Source of the DNA: Roseicyclus amphidinii
Lineage (GTDB): Bacteria; Pseudomonadota; Alphaproteobacteria; Rhodobacterales; Rhodobacteraceae
Assembly: GCF_030163755.1 (NCBI RefSeq)
Contig: NZ_JASJOE010000001.1
Span: 124,001-188,000, forward strand
Direction: 5' to 3'
DNA length: 64,000 nucleotides
Part shown: piece after piece, positions 19,623 through 28,347 of the stretch
Layout: each line of letters opens with the position of its first letter
How positions within the stretch are numbered: position 1 is the first letter of the stretch
Translations under genes and position numbers: made by a program
The notes under the pieces: generated by a model
What the model saw: only the letters and a program-made list of their open reading frames with translations
The model's database searches: none
Told to the model about the DNA's origin: nothing

Positions 19623-21536
19623 TCAGCCGCGCTTGCGGTCGTCGTCGAGGTCTTCGAAATCGGCGTCGACGATGTCGTCATCCACGGGGCGCGCGGCGTC
19701 CGGGTCGGCGTCATCGCTGTCGCCGTCGTCCTGGCTGGCCTTGTAGATCGCCTCGCCCAGGCGCATCGACGCCTCGGTCACGTTCTGGATGCCGCCCTTG
19801 ATCTTGCCGGCATCCCCGGTCTCGAGCTGTTCCTTGAGGTTCTTGATGGCAAGCTCGATCGCCTCGACGGTGGAGGGATCGACCTTTTCGCCGTGTTCCT
19901 CGATGGATTTCTCGGTGGCGTGGATCAGGCTTTCGGCCTGGTTCGTGGTCTCGACCAGCTCGCGGCGCTTCTTGTCGGCGTCGGCGTTTTCCTCGGCCTC
20001 CTTCACCATGCGCTCGATATCCTCGTCGGACAGACCGCCCGAGGCCTGGATCGTGATCTTCTGCTCCTTGCCGGTGCCCTTGTCCTTGGCGCCGACCGAG
20101 ACGATGCCGTTGGCGTCGATGTCGAAGGTCACCTCGATCTGCGGCACGCCACGCGGGGCGGGCGGGATGTTCTCGAGGTTGAACTGGCCGAGCATCTTGT
20201 TGTCGGCGGCCATCTCGCGCTCACCCTGGAAAACGCGGATGGTCACCGCGTTCTGGTTGTCTTCCGCGGTCGAGAAGATCTGCGCCTTTTTCGTCGGGAT
20301 CGTCGTGTTGCGGTCGATCAGGCGGGTGAAGACACCACCCAGCGTCTCGATGCCGAGCGAGAGCGGCGTGACGTCGAGCAGGACAACGTCCTTGACGTCA
20401 CCCTGAAGCACGCCGGCCTGGATCGCGGCGCCGAGGGCGACCACTTCGTCGGGGTTCACGCCCTTGTGCGGCTCCTTGCCGAAGAAGTTGGTCACTTCCT
20501 CGACAACCTTGGGCATGCGGGTCATGCCGCCGACGAGGACAACCTCGTCGATGTCGCCCTTGGACAGGCCTGCATCCTTGAGGGCGGCGGCGCAGGGCTT
20601 CATCGAAGCCTTGATCAGGTCGCCCACGAGGCTTTCCAGCTTGGCGCGGGTCAGCTTCATGACCATGTGGAGCGGCTGACCGTTCGCGCCCATCGAGATG
20701 AAGGGCTGGTTGATTTCGGTCTGGGACGAGCTGGACAGCTCGATCTTGGCCTTTTCGGCCGCTTCCTTGAGGCGCTGCAGCGCCATCTTGTCGGTCGTCA
20801 GGTCGACGCCGTGCTCTTTCTTGAACTCGTCGGCGAGGTAGTTGACGATCCGCATGTCGAAATCTTCGCCGCCGAGGAACGTGTCGCCGTTCGTCGATTT
20901 CACCTCGAAGAGGCCGTCGTCGATTTCAAGGATCGTGATGTCGAAGGTGCCGCCGCCGAGGTCATAGACCGCGATCGTCTTGGTGTCCTTCTTGTCGAGA
21001 CCGTAGGCGAGCGCCGCGGCCGTCGGTTCGTTGATGATGCGCAGCACCTCGAGGCCGGCGATCTTGCCGGCGTCCTTGGTCGCCTGGCGCTGGGCGTCGT
21101 TGAAATAGGCGGGCACGGTGATGACGGCCTGCGTCACGTCCTCGCCGAGGTAGCTTTCGGCGGTTTCCTTCATCTTGGTGAGGATCTGTGCCGAAACCTG
21201 GCTTGGCGAATATTTCTCGCCGCGCACCTCGACCCAGGCGTCGCCGTTGCCGCCGTCCACGATCTTGTAGGGGACAAGTTTCTTGTCCTTCTCCACCTCG
21301 GCGTCGCCCAGACGGCGGCCGATCAGGCGCTTGACGGCGAAGATCGTGTTCTCGGGGTTGGTCACCGCCTGGCGCTTCGCGGATTGGCCCACGAGACGCT
21401 CATCCTCGGTGTAGCCCACGATGGAGGGCGTGGTGCGTGCGCCTTCGGAGTTCTCGATGACGCGGGGCTGGCTGCCGTCCATGATGGCAACGCAGGAGTT
21501 GGTGGTGCCGAGGTCGATACCAATGACTTTGGCCAT
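19623..21536 (-). CDS. dnaK: Chaperone DnaK (Hsp70)
   Basis: ATP-driven folding chaperone. The 637-residue product starts [17 protein letters not shown] and shows the Hsp70 signatures [24 protein letters not shown] and [12 protein letters not shown], the [14 protein letters not shown] stretch, and a substrate domain with [14 protein letters not shown], followed by an acidic C-terminus ending in a charged tail. The open frame extends upstream, but 21536 gives the canonical start. A sigma-32-type promoter lies about 120 bases upstream, and dnaJ follows on the same strand. Confidence 0.99.
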   Translation of the reverse strand: MAKVIGIDLGTTNSCVAIMDGSQPRVIENSEGARTTPSIVGYTEDERLVGQSAKRQAVTNPENTIFAVKRLIGRRLGDAEVEKDKKLVPYKIVDGGNGDAWVEVRGEKYSPSQVSAQILTKMKETAESYLGEDVTQAVITVPAYFNDAQRQATKDAGKIAGLEVLRIINEPTAAALAYGLDKKDTKTIAVYDLGGGTFDITILEIDDGLFEVKSTNGDTFLGGEDFDMRIVNYLADEFKKEHGVDLTTDKMALQRLKEAAEKAKIELSSSSQTEINQPFISMGANGQPLHMVMKLTRAKLESLVGDLIKASMKPCAAALKDAGLSKGDIDEVVLVGGMTRMPKVVEEVTNFFGKEPHKGVNPDEVVALGAAIQAGVLQGDVKDVVLLDVTPLSLGIETLGGVFTRLIDRNTTIPTKKAQIFSTAEDNQNAVTIRVFQGEREMAADNKMLGQFNLENIPPAPRGVPQIEVTFDIDANGIVSVGAKDKGTGKEQKITIQASGGLSDEDIERMVKEAEENADADKKRRELVETTNQAESLIHATEKSIEEHGEKVDPSTVEAIELAIKNLKEQLETGDAGKIKGGIQNVTEASMRLGEAIYKASQDDGDSDDADPDAARPVDDDIVDADFEDLDDDRKRG

Positions 21537-21655
21537 GTCGGTCTGGTCCCTTCTTTCAAGCGAACGGGCGGTGTCGGGTCCGCTTCGGCCCCCAATGCCG
21601 CCTTCGTGATCCTGTTTGATTTGGCCGGGAAGCACGCCCGACCGGTTCGGAGGGT

Positions 21656-21684
21656 ATATAGGAGGGGGGTCAGGGGCCTGCAAG
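21656..21684 (-). promoter_or_regulatory. Candidate sigma-32 (RpoH) heat-shock promoter for dnaK
   Basis: On the minus strand CTTGCAG (21684-21678) is followed 15 bases later by CCTATAT (21662-21656), preceded by a C-rich run. This fits the alphaproteobacterial RpoH pattern CTTG...CYTATNT. It would start transcription near 21648, about 110 bases before the dnaK ATG. Confidence 0.55.
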
Positions 21685-21718
21685 CGGGGCCGCTGCGTGG
21701 AAAACGGGGGAAAATCGC

Positions 21719-22366
21719 ATGGCGGAGAGCGTGGATGTCGGCGGTGTGACGGTCTGGCCCGGCTGGCTGGACGCGGGCGCGCAGGCGGCGATGGTCGAAG
21801 ATATCCGCGCCGTCGCGGCGGCGGCGCCGTTCTTCACGCCGGAAACGCCGCGCGGGCAGAAGATGTCGGTGAGGATGACGGCGGCGGGGCGCTATGGCTG
21901 GGTCAGCGACCGCAAGGGCTACCGTTACGAGCCGCGGCACCCTTCGGGTGTGGACTGGCCGCCGATCCCGGCTTCGGTGCTGGCGGTGTGGCGGGCGGTC
22001 AGCGGCGTCGACCGCGACCCGCAATGCTGCCTTGTGAACTGGTATGGCGAGGGGGCGAAGATGGGCCTGCACCAGGACCGGGACGAGGCGGATCTAGACA
22101 TGCCGGTCGTCTCGATCTCGTTGGGGGACGAGGCGCTGTTCCGCGTGGGCGGGGTCGAACGCGGCGGGCCGACGCGGTCGATCTGGCTGCGCTCGGGCGA
22201 TGTCGCGGTGATGGGCGGCGCGGCACGGCTGGCGCATCACGGCATCGACCGGCTGCGCTTTGGCTCGTCCACGCTGTTGCCGCGGGGCGGGCGGATCAAC
22301 CTGACGCTGCGGGTGGTGGATCAGCGCCCGGCCGCCCAGCTGGAAGAGGCATGCTTGCGGGTATAG
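21719..22366 (+). CDS. alkB: Alkylated DNA repair dioxygenase AlkB
   Basis: Fe(II)/2-oxoglutarate dioxygenase that removes 1-methyladenine and 3-methylcytosine damage. The 215-residue product has the iron ligands His118 and Asp120 in LHQDRDE and His174 in AHHGID, and the 2-oxoglutarate-binding Arg192 and Arg198 in [32 protein letters not shown] is also typical of the substrate-binding lid. Divergent from dnaK; the last 46 bases overlap the convergent ABC permease gene. The absence of an ada gene next door means its alkylation control cannot be read here. Confidence 0.93.
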   Translation: MAESVDVGGVTVWPGWLDAGAQAAMVEDIRAVAAAAPFFTPETPRGQKMSVRMTAAGRYGWVSDRKGYRYEPRHPSGVDWPPIPASVLAVWRAVSGVDRDPQCCLVNWYGEGAKMGLHQDRDEADLDMPVVSISLGDEALFRVGGVERGGPTRSIWLRSGDVAVMGGAARLAHHGIDRLRFGSSTLLPRGGRINLTLRVVDQRPAAQLEEACLRV

Positions 22367-23142
22367 GCCTCGGCCATGAAGCCGATGATCAGCGTCACGA
22401 GGGTGAAATAGAGCGGATATTGCCAGTTGCTGTGATGCGGGAAGTAATTGACGAAGACGAACCCCCGCCCCTGGTCGATGACGTGAAAGATCGGGTTCCA
22501 GTCGAAGAAGGCGATGACCGAGGTGGGCAGCATGTTGGCCACGAACATCTTGCCCGAGGCGATCATGTTGGCGCGGATGTAGACCAGCTGGATGATGTTC
22601 ACGACTTCGGGGGCCCAGGGCTTTGCCGCCATCAGCACCAGGCCGATCGCGCAGCCCGAGGCCCAGGCGAGCAGGAACATCATGAAGGCGCTGGGCCAAT
22701 CGTGGATCACCACCGGGTTGAACATGGTGTGCAGGACCAGCAGCAGCACGAAAAGGCTCATGGTCTGGGCATAGAGCGAGCTGAGCGCGGTCGACAGGAT
22801 CGAGACGAGCGTGTTCATCGGCGCGTGCTGCATCATCGCCGAGGTGGAGCTTTCGGCGTTCATCATCTGGCGCACGGCCTGGATGTGGGTGAGATAGGCG
22901 AAGATGCCGGTTAGAAGATACAGCATGAAATCGCCGCGCACCGAGACCGACCGCTGACCCAGCACGGTGAACATGACGTAAAACGCCGCGATGAAGAGCA
23001 GTGACTGCATCACCTTGAGCAGGATCGCCCAGACCGCGTTGCGGTGGGTCTGGCGCACCTGTCGCGCCGCCGAGATATAGGCGAGTTGCAGCGTGTTCAG
23101 CGCAAGGCTGAAGGTCGATTGCGTGCGCCGTGCCTCGAACAT
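22321..23142 (-). CDS. ABC-2-type polysaccharide export permease (KpsM/Wzm-like)
   Basis: Inner-membrane permease of the family that exports capsule, O-antigen or teichoic-type polysaccharides. The 273-residue product has about six hydrophobic segments (for example [80 protein letters not shown]) and the usual short loops with a C-terminal RKHA tail. The frame runs further upstream, but ATG 23142 gives the family start. No partner ATPase (KpsT/Wzt) is in the window, which is unusual. It stands head-to-head with cysQ and the glycan genes. Confidence 0.85.
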   Translation of the reverse strand: MFEARRTQSTFSLALNTLQLAYISAARQVRQTHRNAVWAILLKVMQSLLFIAAFYVMFTVLGQRSVSVRGDFMLYLLTGIFAYLTHIQAVRQMMNAESSTSAMMQHAPMNTLVSILSTALSSLYAQTMSLFVLLLVLHTMFNPVVIHDWPSAFMMFLLAWASGCAIGLVLMAAKPWAPEVVNIIQLVYIRANMIASGKMFVANMLPTSVIAFFDWNPIFHVIDQGRGFVFVNYFPHHSNWQYPLYFTLVTLIIGFMAEAYTRKHASSSWAAGR

Positions 23143-23243
23143 GAAGGCTGTGCCCCTTACTCTTACCCAGACGCTCTCGGCCCTTGCCCGGACGTGCCGT
23201 GGCGACGATAACGCGGGAAGTCCTGGCACACAATCAAGGCCAA

Positions 23244-24053
23244 ATGGAGGCGCTTTTGGATTACGCAGAAATGATGCGGGTTTTTCGCAAGGCCGCGATC
23301 GAGGCGGGCGACCGCATCATGGAGATCTACGAGGCCGATGATTTCGAGGTGAAGGCGAAATCCGACGACAGCCCCGTGACCGAGGCCGACGAGGCCGCCG
23401 ACGCGCTGATCTCGGCGCAGCTGCGCGCGGCCTTTCCCGACCGGGCGCTGGTGACCGAGGAGCAATCGGGCAGCCATGACCAGCAGGTGACCAGTTTCCT
23501 GATCGTCGATCCGCTGGACGGGACCAAGGAATTCGTCCAGCGCCGTGGCGATTTCACCGTCAACATCGCGTGGGTCGAGGACGGCGTGCCGGTTCGCGGC
23601 GTGGTCTATGCGCCCGCCAAGGGGCGGCTGTTCTACACCGATGCCGAGGGGCGCAGCGTGGAGGAGGCGGGGCCGTTCGACCCTGAAAAAACAGGCTCTG
23701 TAACGCCCATTCGGGTCAGAACGCCCGACAATGGCGCGCTGTTCGTCGTGGCGTCGAAATCGCACCGCGACGCGGCGACGGATGACTACATCGGCAAATA
23801 TGCCGTGGCGGACATGAAAAGCGCGGGATCGTCGCTCAAGTTCTGCCTTGTGGCCACGGGCGAGGCCGATCTTTACCCGCGGCTCGGCCGCACGATGGAG
23901 TGGGACACGGCGGCAGGCGACGCGGTGCTGCGGGGCGCGGGGGGCCATGTGATCCGCTTCGAGGATCACGCGCCCTTTGCCTATGGCAAGCCGGGCTTCG
24001 CCAACGGCTTTTTCATCGCCCATGCGCCGGGCGTGGAGTTGAAACCGGCATGA
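23244..24053 (+). CDS. cysQ: 3'(2'),5'-bisphosphate nucleotidase CysQ
   Basis: Mg2+-dependent phosphatase of the inositol-monophosphatase fold that turns 3'-phosphoadenosine 5'-phosphate (PAP) into AMP; PAP is the by-product of sulfate assimilation and of PAPS-dependent sulfotransferases. The 269-residue product has the metal-site motifs VTEEQSG, IVDPLDGTKEFV and EWDTAAGDAVLRGAGG. Start: the frame is open from 23184, but ATG 23244 has an AAGG site and gives the normal length. It overlaps the kdsB-like gene as ATGA. A sulfotransferase gene lies 7 kb downstream in the same direction. Confidence 0.93.
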   Translation: MEALLDYAEMMRVFRKAAIEAGDRIMEIYEADDFEVKAKSDDSPVTEADEAADALISAQLRAAFPDRALVTEEQSGSHDQQVTSFLIVDPLDGTKEFVQRRGDFTVNIAWVEDGVPVRGVVYAPAKGRLFYTDAEGRSVEEAGPFDPEKTGSVTPIRVRTPDNGALFVVASKSHRDAATDDYIGKYAVADMKSAGSSLKFCLVATGEADLYPRLGRTMEWDTAAGDAVLRGAGGHVIRFEDHAPFAYGKPGFANGFFIAHAPGVELKPA

Positions 24054-24850
24054 GCGTGCATTGTGTCATCCCCGCGCGCTATGCCTCGACCCGCTATCCG
24101 GGCAAGCCGCTCGCCCTGCTGCGCGGTGCGACCGGGGTCGCCCGGAGCCTGATCGAGCGGAGTTGGCGCGCGGCCATGGCGGTGGATGGGTTCGACGCGG
24201 TGCATGTCGCCACCGATGACGACCGCATCGCCGAGGCCGCCCGCGGCTTTGGTGCGCAGGTGCTGATGACCTCGTCCGAGGCGCGCAACGGCACCGAGCG
24301 CTGCGCCGAGGCGCTGGCGCAGCTGGGCGAGGGTGTCGAGATGGTGGTGAACCTGCAGGGCGACGCGCCGCTGACGCCGCCCTGGTTCCTCGAGGCGCTG
24401 ATCGCCGGGCTGCGCGCCGATCCGGGGGCCGCGGTGGCCACGCCGATCCTGCGCTGCGATGGCGAGACGCTGGCCGCTTTGAAGGCCGACCGGGCCGCCG
24501 GGCGCGTGGGCGGGACCACGGCGGTCGTCGATCGCGCGATGCGGGGGCTCTATTTCTCGAAGGAGGTGATCCCCTTCGCCGCCGAAAGCTACGCGCCCGA
24601 GGCGCCGACGCCGGTGTTTCACCATGTGGGCGTCTACGCCTACCGCCCCGATGCGCTGCGGACCTATCCCGCCTGGCCGGTCGGGCCGCTGGAGACGCTC
24701 GAAGGGCTGGAACAGCTGCGCTTTCTCGAGGCCGGGCATTCGGTGCGTTGCGTCGAGGTCGAGGCGCGCGGGGCGAAGTTCTGGGAGCTGAACAACCCCG
24801 AGGATATCCCGCGGATCGAGGGGATGCTGGCCGAGATGGGCCAGCCCTGA
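24050..24850 (+). CDS. kdsB: 3-deoxy-manno-octulosonate cytidylyltransferase-like protein (CMP-Kdo synthetase)
   Basis: Activates a 3-deoxy acidic sugar with CTP; in KdsB the sugar is Kdo for LPS or capsule. The 266-residue product has the N-terminal IPARYASTRYPGKPL, the ARNGTERCAEAL block, and GPLETLEGLEQLRFLEAG near the C-terminus. Two sites differ from the E. coli enzyme: QGDAP replaces QGDEP, and ELNNPEDI replaces GVDTPEDL. The family is clear but the sugar could be another 3-deoxy acid. Overlaps cysQ by four bases and the next glycosyltransferase by one. Confidence 0.85.
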   Translation: MSVHCVIPARYASTRYPGKPLALLRGATGVARSLIERSWRAAMAVDGFDAVHVATDDDRIAEAARGFGAQVLMTSSEARNGTERCAEALAQLGEGVEMVVNLQGDAPLTPPWFLEALIAGLRADPGAAVATPILRCDGETLAALKADRAAGRVGGTTAVVDRAMRGLYFSKEVIPFAAESYAPEAPTPVFHHVGVYAYRPDALRTYPAWPVGPLETLEGLEQLRFLEAGHSVRCVEVEARGAKFWELNNPEDIPRIEGMLAEMGQP

Positions 24851-26067
24851 TGAGCGCGCCGCGGCTGAGTGTCGTGGTGGTCAGTTGGGGGCGGCCCCGC
24901 GCGCTGGCGCGGTGTCTGACGGCGCTGGGGCAGATGCGCTCGGTGAGGTTCGAGGTGATCGTCGTCGCCGATGCCGACGGTCTGGCCGTGGCGCAGGGCG
25001 TGCCGATGGCCGAGCGGCTGGTTCTGATGGCGCAGGAGGAGGCCAATATCTCGGCCGCGCGGAACGCCGGTATCGCGGCGGCGGTGGGCGAAATTGTGGC
25101 GTTCATCGACGATGACGCGGTGCCGGAACCGGGCTGGGCTGAGGCTCTGTTGGGCGGGTTCGAGACGTTTGGGGCGGCCGCGGTGACCGGGCCGGTGATC
25201 GGGCGCAACGGGTTTTCGTTGCAATGGGGCCGGATGGCGGTCGATGCGCAGGGGCGCGACCGCTGGCTGGGCGAGGGCGAAGCGCCAGCGCCGGGCGAGG
25301 CGCTGAAGCTGCATGGCACGAACATGGCGCTGAAGCGCGATGTTCTGACCCGAACCGGCGGGTTCGACACCGGTTTTGCCTTCTATCTCGACGAGACGGA
25401 CCTCGCCTTGCGGCTGTCGCGCGCGGGTCTGGGGCTGCGCTATCTGCCGGATGCCGTGGTGCATCACGGCTTTGCCGCCAGCGCGCGGCGGCGCGAAGAC
25501 CGGGTTCCGCTGGACCTGTTCGATATCGGTGCCTCCTCGGCGCTGTTCCTGCGCAAGCATGCGCCCGAGGCGCTTGAGGCGGGGCTGGCCGAGCTGGAAG
25601 CGGCGCAGCGCGCGCGTCTGTTGCGGCTGGCGCGCAAGCGAAAGCTGGGACCGGAGGATATCCGGCGGCTGATGGAGAGCCTTGCGGCAGGGATCGCCGC
25701 GGGGCGGGGGCGGCCCTCGGAGGTGGGGGGGATCGGTGCGCCGGGGCGGCCCTTCCGCCCGATGCGCGATGCGCTGCCCGGCGCGATGCGGTGCCTTGAC
25801 GGATGGGTCTATCGTGCGGGTTCGAGCCGCTCGGAGGCCGCCAGACATGTCGCGGCCGGTGAGCCCGTGGCGCTGCTTTTGCTCGAGCCGACACCGCGCA
25901 AGCACCGGTTGTGTTTCACCGAAACCGGGTGGTGGGAACAGCGCGGCGGGGTGTTCGGCCCGGCCGAGCGCAGCGCGCCGCGTCTGCAAGCCTGGACGCC
26001 CGCGGCGCGCAGGGCGCGGGAATGGGGCCGGTTGGCCCGTATTTCCTGCCCGGATCGGCTCGAATAA
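24850..26067 (+). CDS. Glycosyltransferase family 2 protein
   Basis: Predicted cytoplasmic transferase moving a sugar from a nucleotide donor in surface-glycan assembly. The 405-residue product begins with LSVVVVSWGRPRALARCL, has the metal-binding AFIDDDAVPEPGW (Asp87-89) and the later NMALKRDVLTRTGGFDTGFAFYLDETDLALRLSRAG, the usual GT2 acceptor-side block. The C-terminal 170 residues form no domain I recognise. ATG 24850 shares one base with the kdsB-like stop, so it belongs to the same operon. Donor and acceptor unknown. Confidence 0.85.
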   Translation: MSAPRLSVVVVSWGRPRALARCLTALGQMRSVRFEVIVVADADGLAVAQGVPMAERLVLMAQEEANISAARNAGIAAAVGEIVAFIDDDAVPEPGWAEALLGGFETFGAAAVTGPVIGRNGFSLQWGRMAVDAQGRDRWLGEGEAPAPGEALKLHGTNMALKRDVLTRTGGFDTGFAFYLDETDLALRLSRAGLGLRYLPDAVVHHGFAASARRREDRVPLDLFDIGASSALFLRKHAPEALEAGLAELEAAQRARLLRLARKRKLGPEDIRRLMESLAAGIAAGRGRPSEVGGIGAPGRPFRPMRDALPGAMRCLDGWVYRAGSSRSEAARHVAAGEPVALLLLEPTPRKHRLCFTETGWWEQRGGVFGPAERSAPRLQAWTPAARRAREWGRLARISCPDRLE

Positions 26068-26167
26068 CCGTTTATTCCCAAGCCCGAAATGAGTAAGACA
26101 GTCGGCAATGGTAAAGAGTGGGACAGATGCGACGTTGAATATCGGCGCATCGGACGGAGCAGCAGTG

Positions 26168-27064
26168 ATGAAGAAACGCGTGACGAAGGCGATCTTTCCG
26201 GTTGCGGGGCTGGGGACGCGGTTCCTTCCGGCGACGAAATCGGTGCCGAAGGAGATCATGACGCTCGTCGACCGGCCGCTGATCCAATACGCCATCGACG
26301 AAGCGCGCGCGGCCGGCATCCGGGAATTCATCTTTGTCACCTCGCGCGGGAAATCCGCGCTGGAGGATTACTTCGACCACGCCCCCGAGCTGGAATCGGC
26401 GCTGCGCAAGAAGGGCAAGACCGATCTGCTGGAGATCCTGAAGACCACCAACATGGATTCGGGCGCGATTGCCTATATCCGGCAGCATCGGGCGCTGGGC
26501 CTTGGCCATGCGGTCTGGTGCGCGCGGCGGCTTCTGGCGGACGAGCCGTTTGCCGTGATCCTGCCCGATGACGTGATCGCCGCTGAAACCCCCTGTCTTC
26601 AGCAGATGGTCGAGGCCCATGCCGAGATCGGCGGCAACATGGTCGCCGCGATGGAGGTGCCCGCCGACAAGACCAGCGCCTATGGCGTGCTGGACATCAA
26701 GGAAGACATGGGGTCCGTCGTGTCGGTCAAGGGCATGGTGGAGAAGCCCGAGAAGGGCAGCGCGCCGTCGAACCTGGCGGTGATCGGGCGCTATATCCTG
26801 ACGCCGCAGATCATGGACAACCTGACGCGGATCAAGTCGGGCGCGGGCGGCGAGGTGCAGCTGACCGACGCCATCGCGCAGGAGATCGAGGGCGCGGGCA
26901 ATGTCTATGGCTACCGCTTCCGCGGGCAACGGTTCGATTGCGGGTCCAAGGCCGGGTTCCTGCAGGCCACCGTCGCCTTTGCGATGGCGCGCGAGGATCT
27001 GCGGGACGAGTTCACCGAGTATCTCAGCGACCTGATGGCGTCGCGCAGCGCGGCGGCGCAGTAG
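26168..27064 (+). CDS. galU: UTP-glucose-1-phosphate uridylyltransferase
   Basis: Makes UDP-glucose, the donor for glycans and precursor of UDP-glucuronate and UDP-galactose. The 298-residue product starts MKKRVTKAIFPVAGLGTRFLP with the nucleotide-binding GLGTRFLPATKSVPKEM-like block, and contains VDRPLIQYAIDEA, FVTSRGKSALEDYFD, ILPDDV and MVEKPEKG, all diagnostic. The frame is open from 26108, but ATG 26168 has a GGAG site at good spacing. It lies between two glycosyltransferase genes in the glycan block. Confidence 0.95.
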   Translation: MKKRVTKAIFPVAGLGTRFLPATKSVPKEIMTLVDRPLIQYAIDEARAAGIREFIFVTSRGKSALEDYFDHAPELESALRKKGKTDLLEILKTTNMDSGAIAYIRQHRALGLGHAVWCARRLLADEPFAVILPDDVIAAETPCLQQMVEAHAEIGGNMVAAMEVPADKTSAYGVLDIKEDMGSVVSVKGMVEKPEKGSAPSNLAVIGRYILTPQIMDNLTRIKSGAGGEVQLTDAIAQEIEGAGNVYGYRFRGQRFDCGSKAGFLQATVAFAMAREDLRDEFTEYLSDLMASRSAAAQ

Positions 27065-27081
27065 CGAAAGGTCGCTCGGGG

Positions 27082-28347
27082 TTGCCCGGCGGCTTGGGTC
27101 AGGCGGGGCCGATCTGGCTCGACGTGACGCGGCTGGTCAGCCGGGCGGGGCGCGGCGTGCAGACGGGCATCGACCGGGTCGAGGCGGCCTATCTGGATCA
27201 TCTTCTCGAGCAGGGCGGGCCCGCGGCCCGGTTCCTTCTGCGCTCGACGCGCGGATACCTGTTGCTCGGGCCGGAGGGCGGGGCGCTTCTGGCGCGGCTC
27301 GTGCGGGGCGAGGCCGGGTTGCCGCCGCGCGGTGACCTGCTGTCGCAGGCGTATGGGAAAGGCTCTGACCCGCGGCACAGGGTCGAACGCGCGCTGCGTG
27401 GCGTGGCGCGTGACCGGTGTTTGCGCGGCGGCCTTGCGCGGATGATCCGGCGCCATGGCGGCGGGGGGTTCCTCTATCTCAACACCGGGCACGCCAACCT
27501 GTCGGAGGCGACGCTGGCCCCGCTGGCCACCGCGGCGGGGGTGCGTGTCGCGGTGCTGGTCCATGACCTGATCCCGCTCACGCATCCCGAGCTGGTCGAG
27601 CATGGCATGCCCGCGCGCTTTGCCGGCCGGATCGCGCGCATCGCGCGCCATGCCGACCTGGTGATCTGCAACTCGGCGGCGACCGAGGCCGAGCTTGCCG
27701 CGCATTGGCACGACAGACAGGCCCGACCGCCCTGTGTCGTGGCGCTTCTGGGGCTTGAGCCGGACCCCGCGCCGCGGCCGGACGTGGTGCGGCGCGACGA
27801 TCGTTTCGTGATGCTCGGCACCATCGAGCCGCGCAAGAACCACGCGATGATGCTGGAGGTCTGGGAGCGGCTGGCCGAGCGGCTGCCGCCCGAGCGGATG
27901 CCCGATCTGCACATCATCGGGCCGGTGGGCTGGCGGGTCGAGGGGCTGATGGCGCGCCTGCGGTCGCATCCCTTGCTGGGGCGGTCGATCCACCTGCATG
28001 GACCGTTGCCCGAGGCCGAGCTGCGCCGCCACCTGGCCGAGGCGCGGGCGCTTGTGTTCCCGTCGCTGGCCGAAGGCTACGGCTACCCCCCGCTCGAGGC
28101 GCTGCGCGCGGGGGCGTTGCCGATCTGCAGCGAGCTGCCGGTGTTCCGCGAGACGCTGGGCAATAGCGCAGTTTACCTTGACGTTGCAGATCCATATTGT
28201 TGGGTGACAACGATTGAGCAACACATATCGGGCAAGGTGGCCCTGCCGTTGCCCAGTCGCCCGACCCTGCCGGATTGGTCCGGTCATTTCGAAACGGTCG
28301 GCGCGGCGCTTGGTCAGGTGCGAGTGGTTCGAGTGGATGGTTTGTGA
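27082..28347 (+). CDS. Glycosyltransferase family 4 protein
   Basis: Retaining GT-B-fold transferase, 421 residues from the proposed TTG start at 27082 (AAGG site 10 bases upstream; the open frame extends into galU and has no better start). The C-terminal half has MLGTIEPRKNHAMML, HLHGPLPEAELRRHLAEARALVFPSLAEGYGYPPLEA, the standard nucleotide-sugar-binding block. The last 65 codons (about 28150-28347) are visibly less GC-rich than the rest. The next glycosyltransferase begins directly after the stop. Donor unknown; mannose and related sugars are common in this family. Confidence 0.85.
   Translation: MPGGLGQAGPIWLDVTRLVSRAGRGVQTGIDRVEAAYLDHLLEQGGPAARFLLRSTRGYLLLGPEGGALLARLVRGEAGLPPRGDLLSQAYGKGSDPRHRVERALRGVARDRCLRGGLARMIRRHGGGGFLYLNTGHANLSEATLAPLATAAGVRVAVLVHDLIPLTHPELVEHGMPARFAGRIARIARHADLVICNSAATEAELAAHWHDRQARPPCVVALLGLEPDPAPRPDVVRRDDRFVMLGTIEPRKNHAMMLEVWERLAERLPPERMPDLHIIGPVGWRVEGLMARLRSHPLLGRSIHLHGPLPEAELRRHLAEARALVFPSLAEGYGYPPLEALRAGALPICSELPVFRETLGNSAVYLDVADPYCWVTTIEQHISGKVALPLPSRPTLPDWSGHFETVGAALGQVRVVRVDGL

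Noticed and set aside
19542-21749. A 735-codon plus-strand open frame opposite dnaK
   Set aside because: DnaK is unmistakable on the other strand; antisense frames opposite dnaK are a classic artefact.
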